The position numbers were made by a program, and so were the translations under genes. This document shows positions 1-11,376 of a stretch of DNA of 64,000 bases, piece after piece (position 1 is the first letter of the stretch; every line of letters begins with the position of its first letter). The notes below the pieces were generated by a model. That model was not told the DNA's origin. It was given only the letters and a program-made list of their open reading frames with translations, and searched no databases. This stretch comes from Inonotus obliquus (lineage: Eukaryota; Basidiomycota; Agaricomycetes; Hymenochaetales; Hymenochaetaceae). The stretch lies in assembly GCA_032164295.1 (NCBI GenBank), contig JAJHTX010000005.1:2790001-2854000 (forward strand), given 5' to 3'.

Positions 1-827
1 CCTGTTTCGTTGACAGTGTCAGCATTGATTGAATGACATAGGCACTTATCACGGAAATACAAGGAGGAATCAACGGGAAAACGAAGGAAAGGGCGAAAGC
101 TTACTTTGTACAATGGGCACCAGCCTTCTTCGCTTGTTCGTGTACAGGTCCATGATTTTGGGCTTCTTCATACCCAGAGAACGGGACCTCATCGCCGAGG
201 CGGACGCGTGTGATCTCGATTCTGATGGTGCCAATGTCACGGAGAGACGAATCGAATGGACTGGCGATGGTTTCGTCATCTTTGTACGTAGGTAAAATCA
301 AGTCAAGAAAGAGCATAAATAAATATGATGCAGTCAGCTATCGTCCAGAGTATCAAAAGTAGCAGAGGGTGAAGGGATCCAAGTGTAGAAACGTGAAAGA
401 AAGAGCATATGACCCACCAGTAAGCGACAACTCAGAAAACACGAATGGCTTGAGTACATTCCGCCCAGCTTTCGCGCCAGTACGTCTAACGGGCGTCTCA
501 CGACCGGGACGAATAATAGCAGAAGCGACATCTTTCCCATCGATAAACACGTGTCCCGAAGTCGCAATTCGTCGTCCGCTGTGATCTTGCCAGTATACAG
601 CAAAGGTCTGGTGAAAAGCGCGACGTTACACGTAGGTATGCGCGGATATAAAGGAGATATGTGTTAGTCAGCTCCTTGATCGAAGAAGACGCGTCGAGTA
701 GACGTACTTTCCCCGGCACACTTGCGATCCACGCACACCTCTTATTGCCCAGGCTTTCCTCATTGTATGTTTGGAACGGTGCGTCGCCGCTGGAGATCCA
801 GCAAGAGAATTCCATGTGTCTGAGCAT
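1..827 (-). CDS. DUF7918-type protein, partial (3' part outside window)
   Basis: Three exons can be read on the minus strand: about 708-827, 418-607 and 105-279. An acceptor AG at bases 2-3 shows that a further exon starts at base 1 and runs out of the window. The joined product begins at Met 827 (or Met 815). It reads as the basidiomycete family now called DUF7918: a short N-terminal part with CAWIASVPGK, a middle with HVFIDGKDVAS, then KPFVFSEL, and a conserved C-terminal block with RDIGTIRIEI and HEQAKKAGAHC. The family has no established biochemical role; members are usually short, soluble and expanded in mushrooms. The introns (99, 138 and about 101 bp) have GT...AG borders and keep one frame. 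The family call rests on recalled motif order and was not searched. Confidence 0.72.
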
Positions 828-1097
828 CTTGTATGTCCTCGTGCTGCTGTCTTGCAGAAGTTGTGGGTGTGGGTGCACTTCAATGCGCTTTGGTGGGCTC
901 GAATAAAGTAACGCGTCCAAAGGGTACGCGGTCACGTGTAGTTTCTCACAGGATTCTCACAAACTTTACTTTGGATAAACGGACTTGCATAATGGTAGGG
1001 CATATGGATACAGAACAGCTGTCTGCCTATCATAACATGAAAGACATATCCGTAGACAAATGCATGACTACTAAGCACAAGTTTTTCAAAAAGAGAT

Positions 1098-2376
1098 TCA
1101 AGGAGCGAAGAGCGTGTTGAGGAAGGCCTCGCTTGCAGAGGACTCCTTCGACTTCTTCGCAGGAGCAGCAGCTTTCTTGCGACGCTCTTGCTTGACTAGT
1201 GTGATAGTTAGAAAAAGGAACACGAATATAAATTGAGATGCTTACGCAGTTCCTGCCTGCGGAGAGTCTTAGCGTACGGGTTGAGACGGAACAGGACAAG
1301 CTTGTTTGTGAGCGGGTTCTTGTGCTGGGTCCAAGGACGACGAGTGACCTTCGCATTTGCCGGGCGAACAACGGACTGGATCTCGGAGCTGTTGATGAGG
1401 CGAGTGACGTCCGGGTTGGATATCTTCGCCGTTGGGAGGAGGTAATCCTTCTTCTGCACTGAAGCGGTGTCGAAAGTACCGAAGACCTCATCAAGGCGAG
1501 AGAAAGCAGCCTCAGTCCAGATGACGAAGCGGCCGATGTGTCCACCAGGCGCGAGTTGGAGTAGGTTGAGACGAGTGACATTGACGACTTCGACACCTGG
1601 GAGGTTGCGGAATGCCTTGACGATGCCATTGTCTTCTGAGTAGACAATGAGAGGACCGCGACGCTGGCGATGACGACGGTTGCGCCATTTACCCTTACCA
1701 GCGCGGAGCTTTCGGGAAGAGGAAACTTTCTTCACATCGCGATATGCGCCTAGCGCAGTGAGCAGTGCAACAGCTTCCTTGGTCTTCTTGAGGGACTCAG
1801 CAGCGGAGTTCACGACCAGTGGAACTTCCTCGATCTCCTCGATGCGGTGTCCACGAGCAAGGACGAGAGAGGGAAGGGCGGAAGCCGCAAGAGCAGAGAC
1901 AACAGCAAAGCGACGCTGGTTCTGGTTGACTTTCACGTGCCAGCGGCGCCAGACCTTTGTCGGAGCAAACATACGACCACCACGACACATGTTTCCGAAG
2001 GCACCCTGACCAGAGCGGTGAGTACCGGATCCGCCAACACGCGGGATACGAGCAACGGCGCGCCCAGTGCCCCAGGATTCCGCGCTCGTTTGGTGACCAG
2101 CTTTCTCGCTCACAGCATAGGGTTGGCGCTTGTTCTTCGCAATGCTCTCTGCACTTTCGTTTAAGACGGTTTTCATTGGAAGGTAAATTGTAATACTCAC
2201 TATGCACCTGCTGCACAACATCAAGCCTAATCGGTGCTGTCAGGACGGCTGGAAGTGGAAGAGACGAAGAGGCCTCTATAATAAGTAGTATTAGTGTCCA
2301 CGTTGATATATACAAACCTCTTGGTAAGCTCACCGCCTGCGAGAGAACGGACGTTGACGGTCGGACGGGAGGCCAT
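1098..2376 (-). CDS. RPL4: 60S ribosomal protein L4
   Basis: This encodes the large-subunit ribosomal protein uL4, which lines the peptide exit tunnel. Four exons join in frame: 2314-2376, 2201-2273, 1246-2148 and 1098-1195, giving about 378 aa, close to yeast L4 (362 aa). The N-terminus starts [12 protein letters not shown] and is followed by [16 protein letters not shown]. The hallmark uL4 tunnel-loop stretch follows ([20 protein letters not shown], then [15 protein letters not shown] and [17 protein letters not shown]). The C-terminal part has [16 protein letters not shown] and [10 protein letters not shown], and a Lys-rich tail ends NTLFAP. Several short introns near the 5' end are usual for fungal ribosomal protein genes. 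No defect is visible. Confidence 0.97.
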
Positions 2377-3085
2377 TTTTTGCAGGTCTTGAGGACGTTG
2401 AGCGCGATGATGAAGCTGCCAATAATGTGTGTATACTGAACTAGATAGCACTATTACAAAGATTATCTCACACTCAGAAGGCCAGATTTTCCGCTTACGT
2501 ACACTAATCGGATCAACGAAAATTCCGAGTTTAAGCGAGTCCGACTTGAAGATAAAACAGCAAATGAGAAAGACTACCAAAAAAACAGGAAGTCTGCAAA
2601 GAATGTCTCTGGAGACTTGCAAATGTTTCAAAGGCTGGAGCTGAATGATTTGTGATGTAATGCTGAATATATTTTCCCTCCATCGGCGTTATTCTCCGTA
2701 CTTCACGTTACAGACAGACATTACAGACTACAGCAAAAACTTTCAATGCAAGATTGATTTTATTGCGCGTATTCTGGTACATAGTTTCACTGCTCTCATC
2801 GCCTGTTTTCCGTGTGTCACTAAGCGATTTTCTGTTAGAAAAAAAGATGAGAGTTTTGCTCGGTTGAGGAGGAAGCGGATGCCTAGGCTTAGAGAGGAGT
2901 GTGACAGGACATTGTAACAAGCGTGACGATACATAAGGCAGCTGACACGTCCCCACTTGGCAACCCCCTCTTCTTCTCCTTTCAGCACCCAGCAACCTTG
3001 GCCATCGCCGCGCCAGGCGCACTCCATCTTGTCCCGCCCTTTCTAGTCGCTCCTTAGCCTATATAATAATTCCGTCTTCTTTAAA
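2377..3085. other. Divergent intergenic region between RPL4 and the secreted glycoprotein gene
   Basis: About 700 bp separate two divergently transcribed genes, so both promoters must lie here. A TATA-like run (tatataataa) sits at about 3060-3069, some 20 bp upstream of the glycoprotein ATG. No convincing coding stretch or repeat was seen. Confidence 0.5.
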
Positions 3086-4467
3086 ATGCCTAGATTCCCT
3101 CGAACTCCAGTGGCAGTCCTCATCGGGGCGGCGGCTCTTGTCCGTGCTCAGACGTCGACTTTCCCTGAGACGCCTCTTGCCAGCAAGCATTTTGCCTACC
3201 CAAGTGAAATCGTGCGCTTGATTTTCTCTATAATGTTTTTTTTGCTTGTATTGATTGTTTCACGTTGTAGCCTTACAAAGTAGATACGGATACAAACCTC
3301 ATCCGTGGTCAGCAGCTCGGTTACAATATTTGTAACTCCACAACCGAGGGCCAGGACTCTCTCTGCCAGACATCCTTCCTTAACCACCTTGATGGTAGGG
3401 AATATTTTCAAGTGGCCTGGTTTTGTCCCGCTTATTTATGATGTATTTTTAGACTTCTGTCTATTTGCCCCGCCCGAGAAGGATTCCCTCATTGCCGACA
3501 CAGAAGGCGAGGAAGTCGCTTGGTGCACTAAGCCCGGAAAGGGCACTCGTATTATCCCCCCTGGTGCTCTCAAGGGTGTCCAGTACATGCGCACACCCGG
3601 CTACATTCAAGTCGTTGGTTTCATTGACCAGACTTTGATTAACATCCAGGCCGGTGACTTCGGAGGAGAACTCGACCCCCACGGTGCTGACCTTCGTGGC
3701 AATCCTATGGGATCTCTTGTCTACTCGAATGCTTTCAGTGCTAGCAACGGTGACAACAACACCTTCATTCAAGCAATTGAGTGGCACAAGTACGTAACTT
3801 GTTTACCATCAGCGGTTCCATATCCACTGATAATATTTCCAGCTTCATGGGTGGGGATGCTTTCTGCTTCAAGGTTTGCGATCCAGCTGGTCCAAACGCC
3901 GCCGATTTATGCCAGCACATTTTTGACCGTATCGGTTGCGCGTACAATGCTCCAAACAATGCACAGAACGGCACCTTTGAAGCTTGCTTGGGTGACAACC
4001 AGGACCCTCCGGGTGTCTACACCTCTGACGGTCAAGGTAAATCGATTCTAATTTAGTCGCTTGGCAATCTAAATATAGACTAACACTCTTTCGTAGTTCT
4101 GACGTACACCCAGCCTCCCGAGTCTCTTGGTGCGATTACCACTATCCCGTATACACCTGTTGTGCCTGCATCCTCCAGCTGTACAGCCTTCCAATCAGCT
4201 GAGCTCTATGCTGAAGCTGCTTCATGGTACAACGAGAACGTTTCGAGCGTTTCTTCAGCGGACGCTACTGGGACTGGGACGCGTGGTTCTGGCTCGGCCA
4301 CTCGCTCGGGTTCCGGCTCCGGAGCCTCAGCAACAGGTTCGTCGCAGGATGAAGCTAGCGGAAGCATCCTTGCTGCTCGTTCGATGCTCGCAGGAGGGAA
4401 CGGCGCGGGTGCTGGTGCCGTCATTGCCTTCATGGGCATGCTCACCGCCGCCTTGATCATCGCGTAA
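3086..4467 (+). CDS. Secreted GPI-anchor-like glycoprotein, macrofage-activating-glycoprotein-like
   Basis: Five exons (3086-3211, 3271-3394, 3453-3789, 3843-4036, 4097-4467) join in frame to about 383 aa. A signal peptide is visible (MPRFPRTPVAVLIGAAALVRA). The folded region has paired cysteines and the conserved blocks YNICNSTTEGQDSLCQT, DTEGEEVAWCTK, GGELDPHGADLRGNP, EWHNFMGGDAFCFKVCDP and LCQHIFDRIGC. These match the basidiomycete family annotated as macrofage activating glycoprotein. A Ser/Gly/Thr-rich linker (about residues 310-355) and a hydrophobic C-terminus ending AALIIA suggest a GPI signal. It is probably displayed at the cell surface or wall. The molecular activity is unknown and the family name is historical. 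Confidence 0.88.
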
Positions 4468-6244
4468 TCTTTCTTCTACCCGCTTATGTCTTGATGATAG
4501 GTTACATGTGTTGTCATGCTTGCCCCCGCTGCGTTGTTCCCGTCCCCCCATCCTCATTCCTATCGGATATTCTTACAGACATGGACAATCCCATACCCGA
4601 ACAACGAACATTAGTCTTAGGTAGTTGTCAGCAATCGATTCCGACGACCGTCATTGTCATTTTCTTACTATCTTAGTGGTTTTTGTTCTTCTGCGTTGGT
4701 TATAATGAATACTTTCTTTACTTTGGACTTGATGAAGATGAGTCAAATAAGACAGTTTAAATAACTATTTACAAAAGTCGTTAGTATCGGTCCGGTTAAG
4801 CATCCGTTCCACGTCCACACGAATGCTTCTGCAGCTTCCCGTCTTCCTCAGCTGCACGCACTGTAGTGAATCCTAATCGTGAAATCGAGTCTTATACCTC
4901 AGGAGTTACATAGGATGGCAGGTGGGGAAGAATACTCACTTCAGGAGCAAATGGCGACAAAAGAGAAAATAAGACCTTTTAAAGAGTTGCAGATGCAACA
5001 CTCGAACGCAGTGAGGAGGAAGCTGCGGATATCGCTCTCGGCCGCGTACAAGAGGAGGAGTACCGTGCCGTGTTCGAGGAGCTTTCTGTAATCCATGAAA
5101 TTACTGCCTTTTCTCATTCTGGTCGACTCTAGGTTGTCCGTTACTTTTCCTGGAAGAGTTGGCGTTAGGGTGAGTGCTCTTTACTTTTCAGATGGTTCCT
5201 CTTCCGTAGTATCCGAGTCCATCCTTCAGAGATTATTCGCAAATTGAGTAATATGAGCATGAGCATTAATCGACCCATCACAGGGTATCATGTAGGGCGG
5301 CCGTCTAAGCAATCACCCTCTCTGCCGTTATCATTGCACCACCCTCATGAGGTTCCCTTTACCCCGTACTCAATTAGACCTCCGCGGAATATGTTATAAA
5401 GAAAGTTTTCTCGTTTCTCCTTTTTTTTCGGTTCCGATGTGAGCTTAGGTAATCGAAATTATCACGTCAACTACTTTCACTCACTCCTTGTTTTTATTTC
5501 TCCTCTATGCTGTTACAGCGTGGGTTTTACCACCTCTTCCTTGTTTCATTCTCACCGTGCCTACGTCTAACGCGAAAGATCGAAGATAAGCGTTCAACAA
5601 TTTATATCTATAACGACTCCATCAATGGAGCTGCAGCTCTCTATTCCTGCTCACACAGTGGCATCGACGCTTTCTGTGCTTCATTATGCCTCTCGAGAAC
5701 ATCCTCCTCTCATGATTTAGAAGACCACTATTACTGGACCATTTGGTTTGCTATTGCCTACTCGGTTCAGATAGTTTGCCGCCATCAGATTACGCATCTC
5801 CACTTGCCTTTTGGTCTCTCCGTAGATGCTTGATATTATATTCCTCGACCGATGCGTATAAGTTCCACATGTATACCCCTAGAAGAGCGGCTCCGTACGG
5901 CATGATTCGATAGGTTCCCGACTATTCAATGCTCGTGCTTCCAGTCCTCGGAGGTAAGTGAACTTCCCAGACGTGAGTACTAGCTAACTCTAACTCTCCT
6001 TTCAGGCATATCTCGGAGATTTTGTCCGTGAAAACACTCTCATGTGATCGAATTGGGTCATATCCAGTCTCGTACAACTGAAAGAAGACAGACTCGAAGG
6101 TCGGAATGCAGCGGGGCTCTCACGGCTCTGGTATTGATATAATACAGGGATCCTCTGGCAATAACTCTCACAGCGGATATCTCTTTTCTTGCCCATCTAT
6201 CCATCGTTTCTGCCGCAAGGGCCAGTCTGGCTACGCTCACCTCC
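4468..6244. other. Intergenic stretch upstream of the P450 gene
   Basis: This is a 1.8-kb stretch with no gene I can support. Bases about 4997-5133 on the plus strand keep one frame open and read as an acidic peptide containing ERSEEEAADIALGRVQEEEY, ending at a TAG. It may be a relic exon, but no start, splice partner or family was found. The rest has scattered stops in all frames. Confidence 0.4.
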
Positions 6245-8431
6245 ATGTGGTTCCCATTCGAGTCGATGTCAATGATATCGGACCTTGTCTCTGGCGACCC
6301 GAAGTCGCACGATCGAGTATTCTCGGTGGCTTTTGCTACTATTTGCGTTGTTCTTGCATCGCTTGCGCAGTACATGAAAGGAAGAAGCACAGTAGTATGC
6401 AATCCAGCTTCATCACGTATCAGGATTTGACTAACATGCCTCCAGGTTGCAGTACCCGTGGAGGGTTCTTCTGGAGTCGTCTCCTCGTTTATTGATGCGT
6501 ATGAGTTCATCAGGAATGCGAAGTCTATCTTGAGGCGTGCATATAACAAGGTCCGTCCGATCTTGTTCGCTCGTGCGTGCGATCGGCTTTGCTAATGCTG
6601 CTGTAGTACGATCAGGGGTCGTTCAGGATTCCAGGAGTGGAACGCTACACCGTTGTTTTAAACAAGCGCGAGCTCATTGAAGAATTAAGAAAGGCCCCTG
6701 ATGAAAAGGTGTCGTTCTCCGAGGCCAGCTCAGAGGTAAGCCCTCCAGAACGTTTGCTTTTTGTGTCTGTCTGCCATATAGTTGCTGATTCATTTTCGCT
6801 TAGCTATTTGTATCTAAATGGACTTTCGAAGAGAATATCATGAGAAACCAGTATCACCAGCACGTTATTCGGAATCAGTTGACTCGTTCCCTGACAGTTC
6901 GGTTCGATGATGTTCGGGATGAGATTGAGCAGTCGTTTAATGACCTTATAGCGGCAAAGGAAAATGGTGAGCCGCCTGTCACATCCTCCCATATTACGAC
7001 CGAGTCTCATGCACAATGACCCATCAGAGTGGATTTCTATCCCTGCTCTGGATACTATGAGGAATGTTGTTTGTAGAGCCACTAACAGATTATTTGTTGG
7101 CGTGCCCCTGTGTCAGTTCTATTTTCTTGTCCGGAGATATGTAAATTTGGCTAAATTCTTGGGTTGCCACAGGCAGAGACCCGGGTTACGTTGACCTGAA
7201 TATAAGATTTACCATCGATGTCATGCAAACAGTGAACCAGATCATCAAGCTACCCGTCTTCCTCCGTCCGTAAGTAGATCCTTTTTAGGCTCCGTTGGCA
7301 TGCTGACGCTAGTGATACAGCATTGCTGGGCCCATTATAAGCAAAGCGCCTCAGGATATACGCCAGGGGATGAAGCTCTTGCGTCCGATATTGGAGGAGA
7401 GATTTCGCATGTATGAGGAACATGGAGATGATTGGTCCGGAAAACCGGTGAGCCACTATTATCCTGTTCTTGATATTGCCGCTGAACGCTACTCCAGGTC
7501 GACATGATTACTTGGCTCATTGAGGAAGCACCCGAGAACGAGAGACGAAGTGTCCGAGAGCTGACAAAAAGAATGCTCGTAGTGAACTTTGCAGCAATAC
7601 ATACTTCAGCCAATGTGAGTCCTCGACTCAATCGCCTATAATTCCTGAATCTGAAATTAAAACTGTTTTCTTTCAGAGTTTCACACACGCCCTTTTCCAC
7701 TTGGCTGCAGAGCCTCGGTATATCGAGCCCATCCGAGAAGAAGTTGAACGAGTGATAAAGGAAGAAGGATGGTCGAAGGTCGCTATGACTAAGATGTGGA
7801 AATTGGACAGCTTCTTGAAAGAGAGTCAACGCATGAACGGAATTAACTTGGGTGAGGATTCTTTAAATATCTCACCCCGACTAATCCGCTCATAGTTTTT
7901 TTTATGGTTTAATGAATATCAAGTCTCCCTAAACCGTAGAGTCATGTCAGACTTCACCCTATCTGACGGGACCTTTCTTCCAGCCGGAACGTTCATCACG
8001 GCAAATCTCGCTGGAGCTCACGGTAACGATACACTCTATCCGAATGCCGACAAATTCGACGGTTTCCGATTTTCGAGAATGCGAGACGAGAACACGGAGG
8101 AAAGCGTGAAACATCAAATGGTCAATACAAGTGCAGACTACCTGGCGTTCGGACACGGTCGTCATGCTTGGTACGCATCCACCCATCTTTCCCCCTTTCA
8201 CCGTTTCTCGATTCTTTTGCCATGTCCCCTCTTACTTACTCGCCCGGAAATTTATATTTCAGTCCCGGTCGCTTCTTCGCCGTCAATGAGCTGAAGGCGA
8301 TGATGGCATATTTGGTCCTAAACTACGATATAAAGGCGGAGATTGAAGGGGTTCGGCCAGATAATGTGTATCATGCTACGCGTGTGAGTCCTAATCCGAA
8401 GGGCAGAGTGCTGTTCAAGAGACGGTCTTAG
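6245..8431 (+). CDS. Cytochrome P450 monooxygenase
   Basis: Eleven exons join in frame to about 519 aa, a normal size for a microsomal P450: 6245-6391, 6446-6550, 6607-6735, 6804-6966, 7028-7111, 7173-7269, 7321-7447, 7498-7614, 7677-7851, 7924-8170, 8263-8431. The N-terminus has a hydrophobic anchor (VFSVAFATICVVLASLAQY). The I-helix segment reads NFAAIHTSANSFTH, as in fungal ent-kaurene-oxidase-like P450s. The K-helix ExxR is ESQR at about residue 371. The heme loop is FGHGRHACPGRFFA, with the Cys codon split across the last intron. These residues support an active haem-thiolate enzyme in the ER membrane. The substrate cannot be inferred and no biosynthetic partners lie beside it. The start was chosen as the first Met placing the anchor at the N-terminus. 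Confidence 0.92.
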
Positions 8432-8755
8432 TGGCACGAATCCTGTTACTTCTGTAGTTGTGCATAAATAATCTTATCCTCTTGAAGTGTTCTGTCTGAT
8501 CTGCCAGTGAGAGCCACTATACTAAGTTGCTATCTACGTCAAACTCCAATCCAGAACAGCCTGTTTTTGACATGTCGGCTTCTACAATTCTTAGTACTGC
8601 AGGAGAGCTCTCAAATTTTGCACTTACATAATTGTAATAATAATGTACACAAAATTTTTCATGTACATGATAAAGTTGAGTGACAAAATGCGATTGTTTC
8701 ATAGACTTTGTTTAGGGGCCAATTTTCTGGATAAAAGAATTCACATACTATATAT

Positions 8756-8865
8756 TGACAAGAGTGGGATTCGAACCCACGCCAGCTGACGCTGATGAGA
8801 AACCCTAAAGACTAGGGTAAGCTTTCGCTTGAGTCACACACCTTAGACCACTCGGTCATCTTGCC
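8756..8865 (-). tRNA. tRNA-Leu(CAA) with intron
   Basis: On the minus strand the acceptor arm GGCAAGA pairs with TCTTGTC, with one G-U pair. The A box reads TGACCGAGTGG and the B box GGTTCGAATCC. The anticodon loop CTCAAG gives anticodon CAA (8829-8831). A roughly 20-base intron follows position 37, as in yeast tRNA-Leu(CAA). A long variable arm (CAGC/GCTG stem) marks a class II tRNA. The anticodon stem seems to hold one T-T mismatch in my fold. A run of four T on the minus strand (8733-8736) can end transcription. Confidence 0.9.
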
Positions 8866-9009
8866 TTTCCTTGAGGATATCAAAACTTATATAGTATCTC
8901 AGACACAAGCGCAAAACAGATGCAACCAATACGAAAACAATAACTCGATCACAATCAGAAGAGAAACACACAACACACACAACATAGAAATTGTCACCGC
9001 GACTCGTAA

Positions 9010-11376
9010 CTACATACGCTGACTCGGAGGCGTCCAAGGTGGGGTGTAAGGGTATGGATAAATGTTAATACCACCACCACTGGTATAACTGGGCGGAAGA
9101 TGATGACTGGGATGTGGAGCGAGGCCTGGAGCAGATGGAGGAGCTTGAATGAACATATACATCTGTTGTTGGGTTGGGGCGGCGGCTAGAGGCGGAGGAC
9201 GAGGGACGTTGATTATGGGATTTGGATTGGAGGGGTTCGGATTAGTGGTGTTGGCGTTTGGATCGGGTACTTGAGGTTGGTGCTGGTTGGAGGAAGTACT
9301 ATTCTGAATGGGTCGATGACTTGGACGGAAGGATACTGACATGACGCTTGGTGGACGTGCAGCCGGTGGTGGGGCTCTCAATCCATTCCCATTTGCGTTC
9401 CCGTTTCCATTCGTAGTCGCACCTGTTCCTGCTTGAGGCGCTTGCGACGCGCTCGTATTCATCTGTGGAGCCACCATTTGTGCTGTCGGGAAAGGAGGAG
9501 GCGGTCCGGGTACGATATAAAACGTCCCAGGCGCCATCGTCGCACCACCAAACGGTTGCGGAAACGGAGGAGAAGGTCCAAGTCCAGTGGCATTAAAAGG
9601 CTGACCAACTACAAACACCTGTTGTCCCTCGGCCTGACCATGCCTCTGTCTGGAATCATCCGGAAACAACGTCTGGTATGCATTCGCAAGAGATTGAGGG
9701 TTGTAAAGGTAGTTCCCTTGTTCGAGACCACGACCACGTCCGTGTCTGTGATGATAATGTCCGCTTCCGCTTCCATGACTATGGTCACGCGTACTTGACG
9801 TTGATCCCAGTCCCTTTCGCTTCATAATCTTCTCCACCTGCGCAGGCGAAGGCCTATACCACGACTTCCCCTCACTGGGTTCCATATTCTTCGCCGCAGC
9901 GGCTGCGATCAACACTTCGGGTGGGTACGCCCACCCTCTCCTTCCTTCAGCTCCCATTCGCCCGTTACCTCTCCACTGCTGATGCCTTTGTTGCTCCTGG
10001 ACATGATACTTCGAACGTGCGCTAAACGCAGGTATAAAGTCCGCTGCGACTCGTTTTGGAGGGTCGGCAACCCAGGGAAGGTGGTATAAAGCACGAAAAG
10101 CTTCGAATATCAAACGGAATTGGTGAAGGAGAGAAGAACCGTGAGACTTCATTGAAAGTGTATGACTGAACCGTCGTCCACCGCGTGAGGATTCTTCTTC
10201 CTTTGTAGGACCTGCATAGACACGCGACGTTGCTTCAGGAGAGAAAGCTGAAAAACTTGATTGGGTTGGGCTCGATGTTCCCGAATGCAAACGGCTATGA
10301 GTGTCGGGTAACGGAACAGCAGCGCCGCCATTTGCATTCGCTTTAATTGTCTCCTCTTCTCCATTACGTGAATGTAAATGCGAATGATCACTCCTGTGCG
10401 ACGCAGCTTGAGGCGAAGCATGTCCATAAGAATGCGGATGCGAATGAGAGTGATGAGTGACAGAATGACCATGTGCACTATCCATCCGTTCCGAACCCCT
10501 TGGCCCTCGTCCTCCACCCTCGTATGCAACAGATTCCACCGCAGGCGGTAAAGTCTGAGCTTCAGGAAACAACATCGTCACATTGTTTCCATTCCCTGCT
10601 CCCACACCTGCTCCAAGCTCCCCGCCCTCATTCGAATGTTGCAGTTCAGCTGTAGTCGGCGCAGGCGTCTGATCTCGGAAATCCCATCCACTACTCTGTG
10701 TAATCGGTCTCGGACTCGCTGATGTAGACCGTCTCTTCCTCCATCTGATCCTCAGAAATCTTGGCAGAGTAATTACGGATTTGATAGCCCTAAATGGCTT
10801 GAGAAGGGTGGTTGCGAATCTCCTTAATCGACTCGCTCTCGCACCACGCTCTCTCGGCCTACTAGCAATCTCCTCATCTTGCTGACGTTCAATCTCCATT
10901 CTCTCCGCTACATACGATTGCCCATCGTAGTTTAAGCCGTTGAATGGAGTCTGTGGCCCTGCTGGAGGAAATTGTGGTGGTCGGTACTGTGTAGGCGGAC
11001 GTGTAGCAGCCCGAGACAATGGTGGGTCGTGATACCCATACTCGGAGGGAGGTATAAATGACCTCCTTGGTCGTTCTCCAATCTGAGGAGGATATGCAGG
11101 GGGAGGATTCGGTGCTCCGTACGCATGCAGCGATTGCCGCACGAGTGAGTCGCGTGGTGGTCTGGAAGGCGTCCCTAGTCCTGGCGTCGGCGGGCGTAGG
11201 TGACCATTGCCATTTCCTCCAACGTTGACGACGTTGATTCCTAGACCGACTCCGCCTCCGCCGACAGTGTAGTCGTTGTGCTCCTCGTTGGAGTTGAGGT
11301 CCATATCCGGGTTGGAGTTGAACGAACCGTCAGAGAGACGCCGCATAGGTGTTCTGGGGCTTGTCGTAGCGAACAT
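9010..11376 (-). CDS. Long disordered protein, paralogue of the next upstream gene
   Basis: A single open frame encodes 788 aa. I do not recognise a named family. The sequence is mostly low-complexity: Gly/Asn-rich at the start, His-rich at about 301-340, Pro/Asn/Thr-rich over the last 200 residues. Ordered-looking islands are a basic segment (about 180-217), WDFRDQTPAP (231-240), RALYHLPWVADPP (about 428-440), RVAADFIPAFSAR (about 442-454) and SWYRPSP (about 505). The same islands occur in the same order in the 12549-15281 gene, so the two are diverged tandem duplicates. The basic segment might bind membrane or nucleic acid (inference). The start is the first Met of the frame. Confidence 0.72.
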   Translation of the reverse strand: MFATTSPRTPMRRLSDGSFNSNPDMDLNSNEEHNDYTVGGGGVGLGINVVNVGGNGNGHLRPPTPGLGTPSRPPRDSLVRQSLHAYGAPNPPPAYPPQIGERPRRSFIPPSEYGYHDPPLSRAATRPPTQYRPPQFPPAGPQTPFNGLNYDGQSYVAERMEIERQQDEEIASRPRERGARASRLRRFATTLLKPFRAIKSVITLPRFLRIRWRKRRSTSASPRPITQSSGWDFRDQTPAPTTAELQHSNEGGELGAGVGAGNGNNVTMLFPEAQTLPPAVESVAYEGGGRGPRGSERMDSAHGHSVTHHSHSHPHSYGHASPQAASHRSDHSHLHSRNGEEETIKANANGGAAVPLPDTHSRLHSGTSSPTQSSFSAFSPEATSRVYAGPTKEEESSRGGRRFSHTLSMKSHGSSLLHQFRLIFEAFRALYHLPWVADPPKRVAADFIPAFSARSKYHVQEQQRHQQWRGNGRMGAEGRRGWAYPPEVLIAAAAAKNMEPSEGKSWYRPSPAQVEKIMKRKGLGSTSSTRDHSHGSGSGHYHHRHGRGRGLEQGNYLYNPQSLANAYQTLFPDDSRQRHGQAEGQQVFVVGQPFNATGLGPSPPFPQPFGGATMAPGTFYIVPGPPPPFPTAQMVAPQMNTSASQAPQAGTGATTNGNGNANGNGLRAPPPAARPPSVMSVSFRPSHRPIQNSTSSNQHQPQVPDPNANTTNPNPSNPNPIINVPRPPPLAAAPTQQQMYMFIQAPPSAPGLAPHPSHHLPPSYTSGGGINIYPYPYTPPWTPPSQRM

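Noticed and set aside
9433..9798. Plus-strand open frames opposite the 788-aa gene
   Set aside because: Arg-rich composition is what the antisense of low-complexity coding DNA produces; no motif and no splice support.
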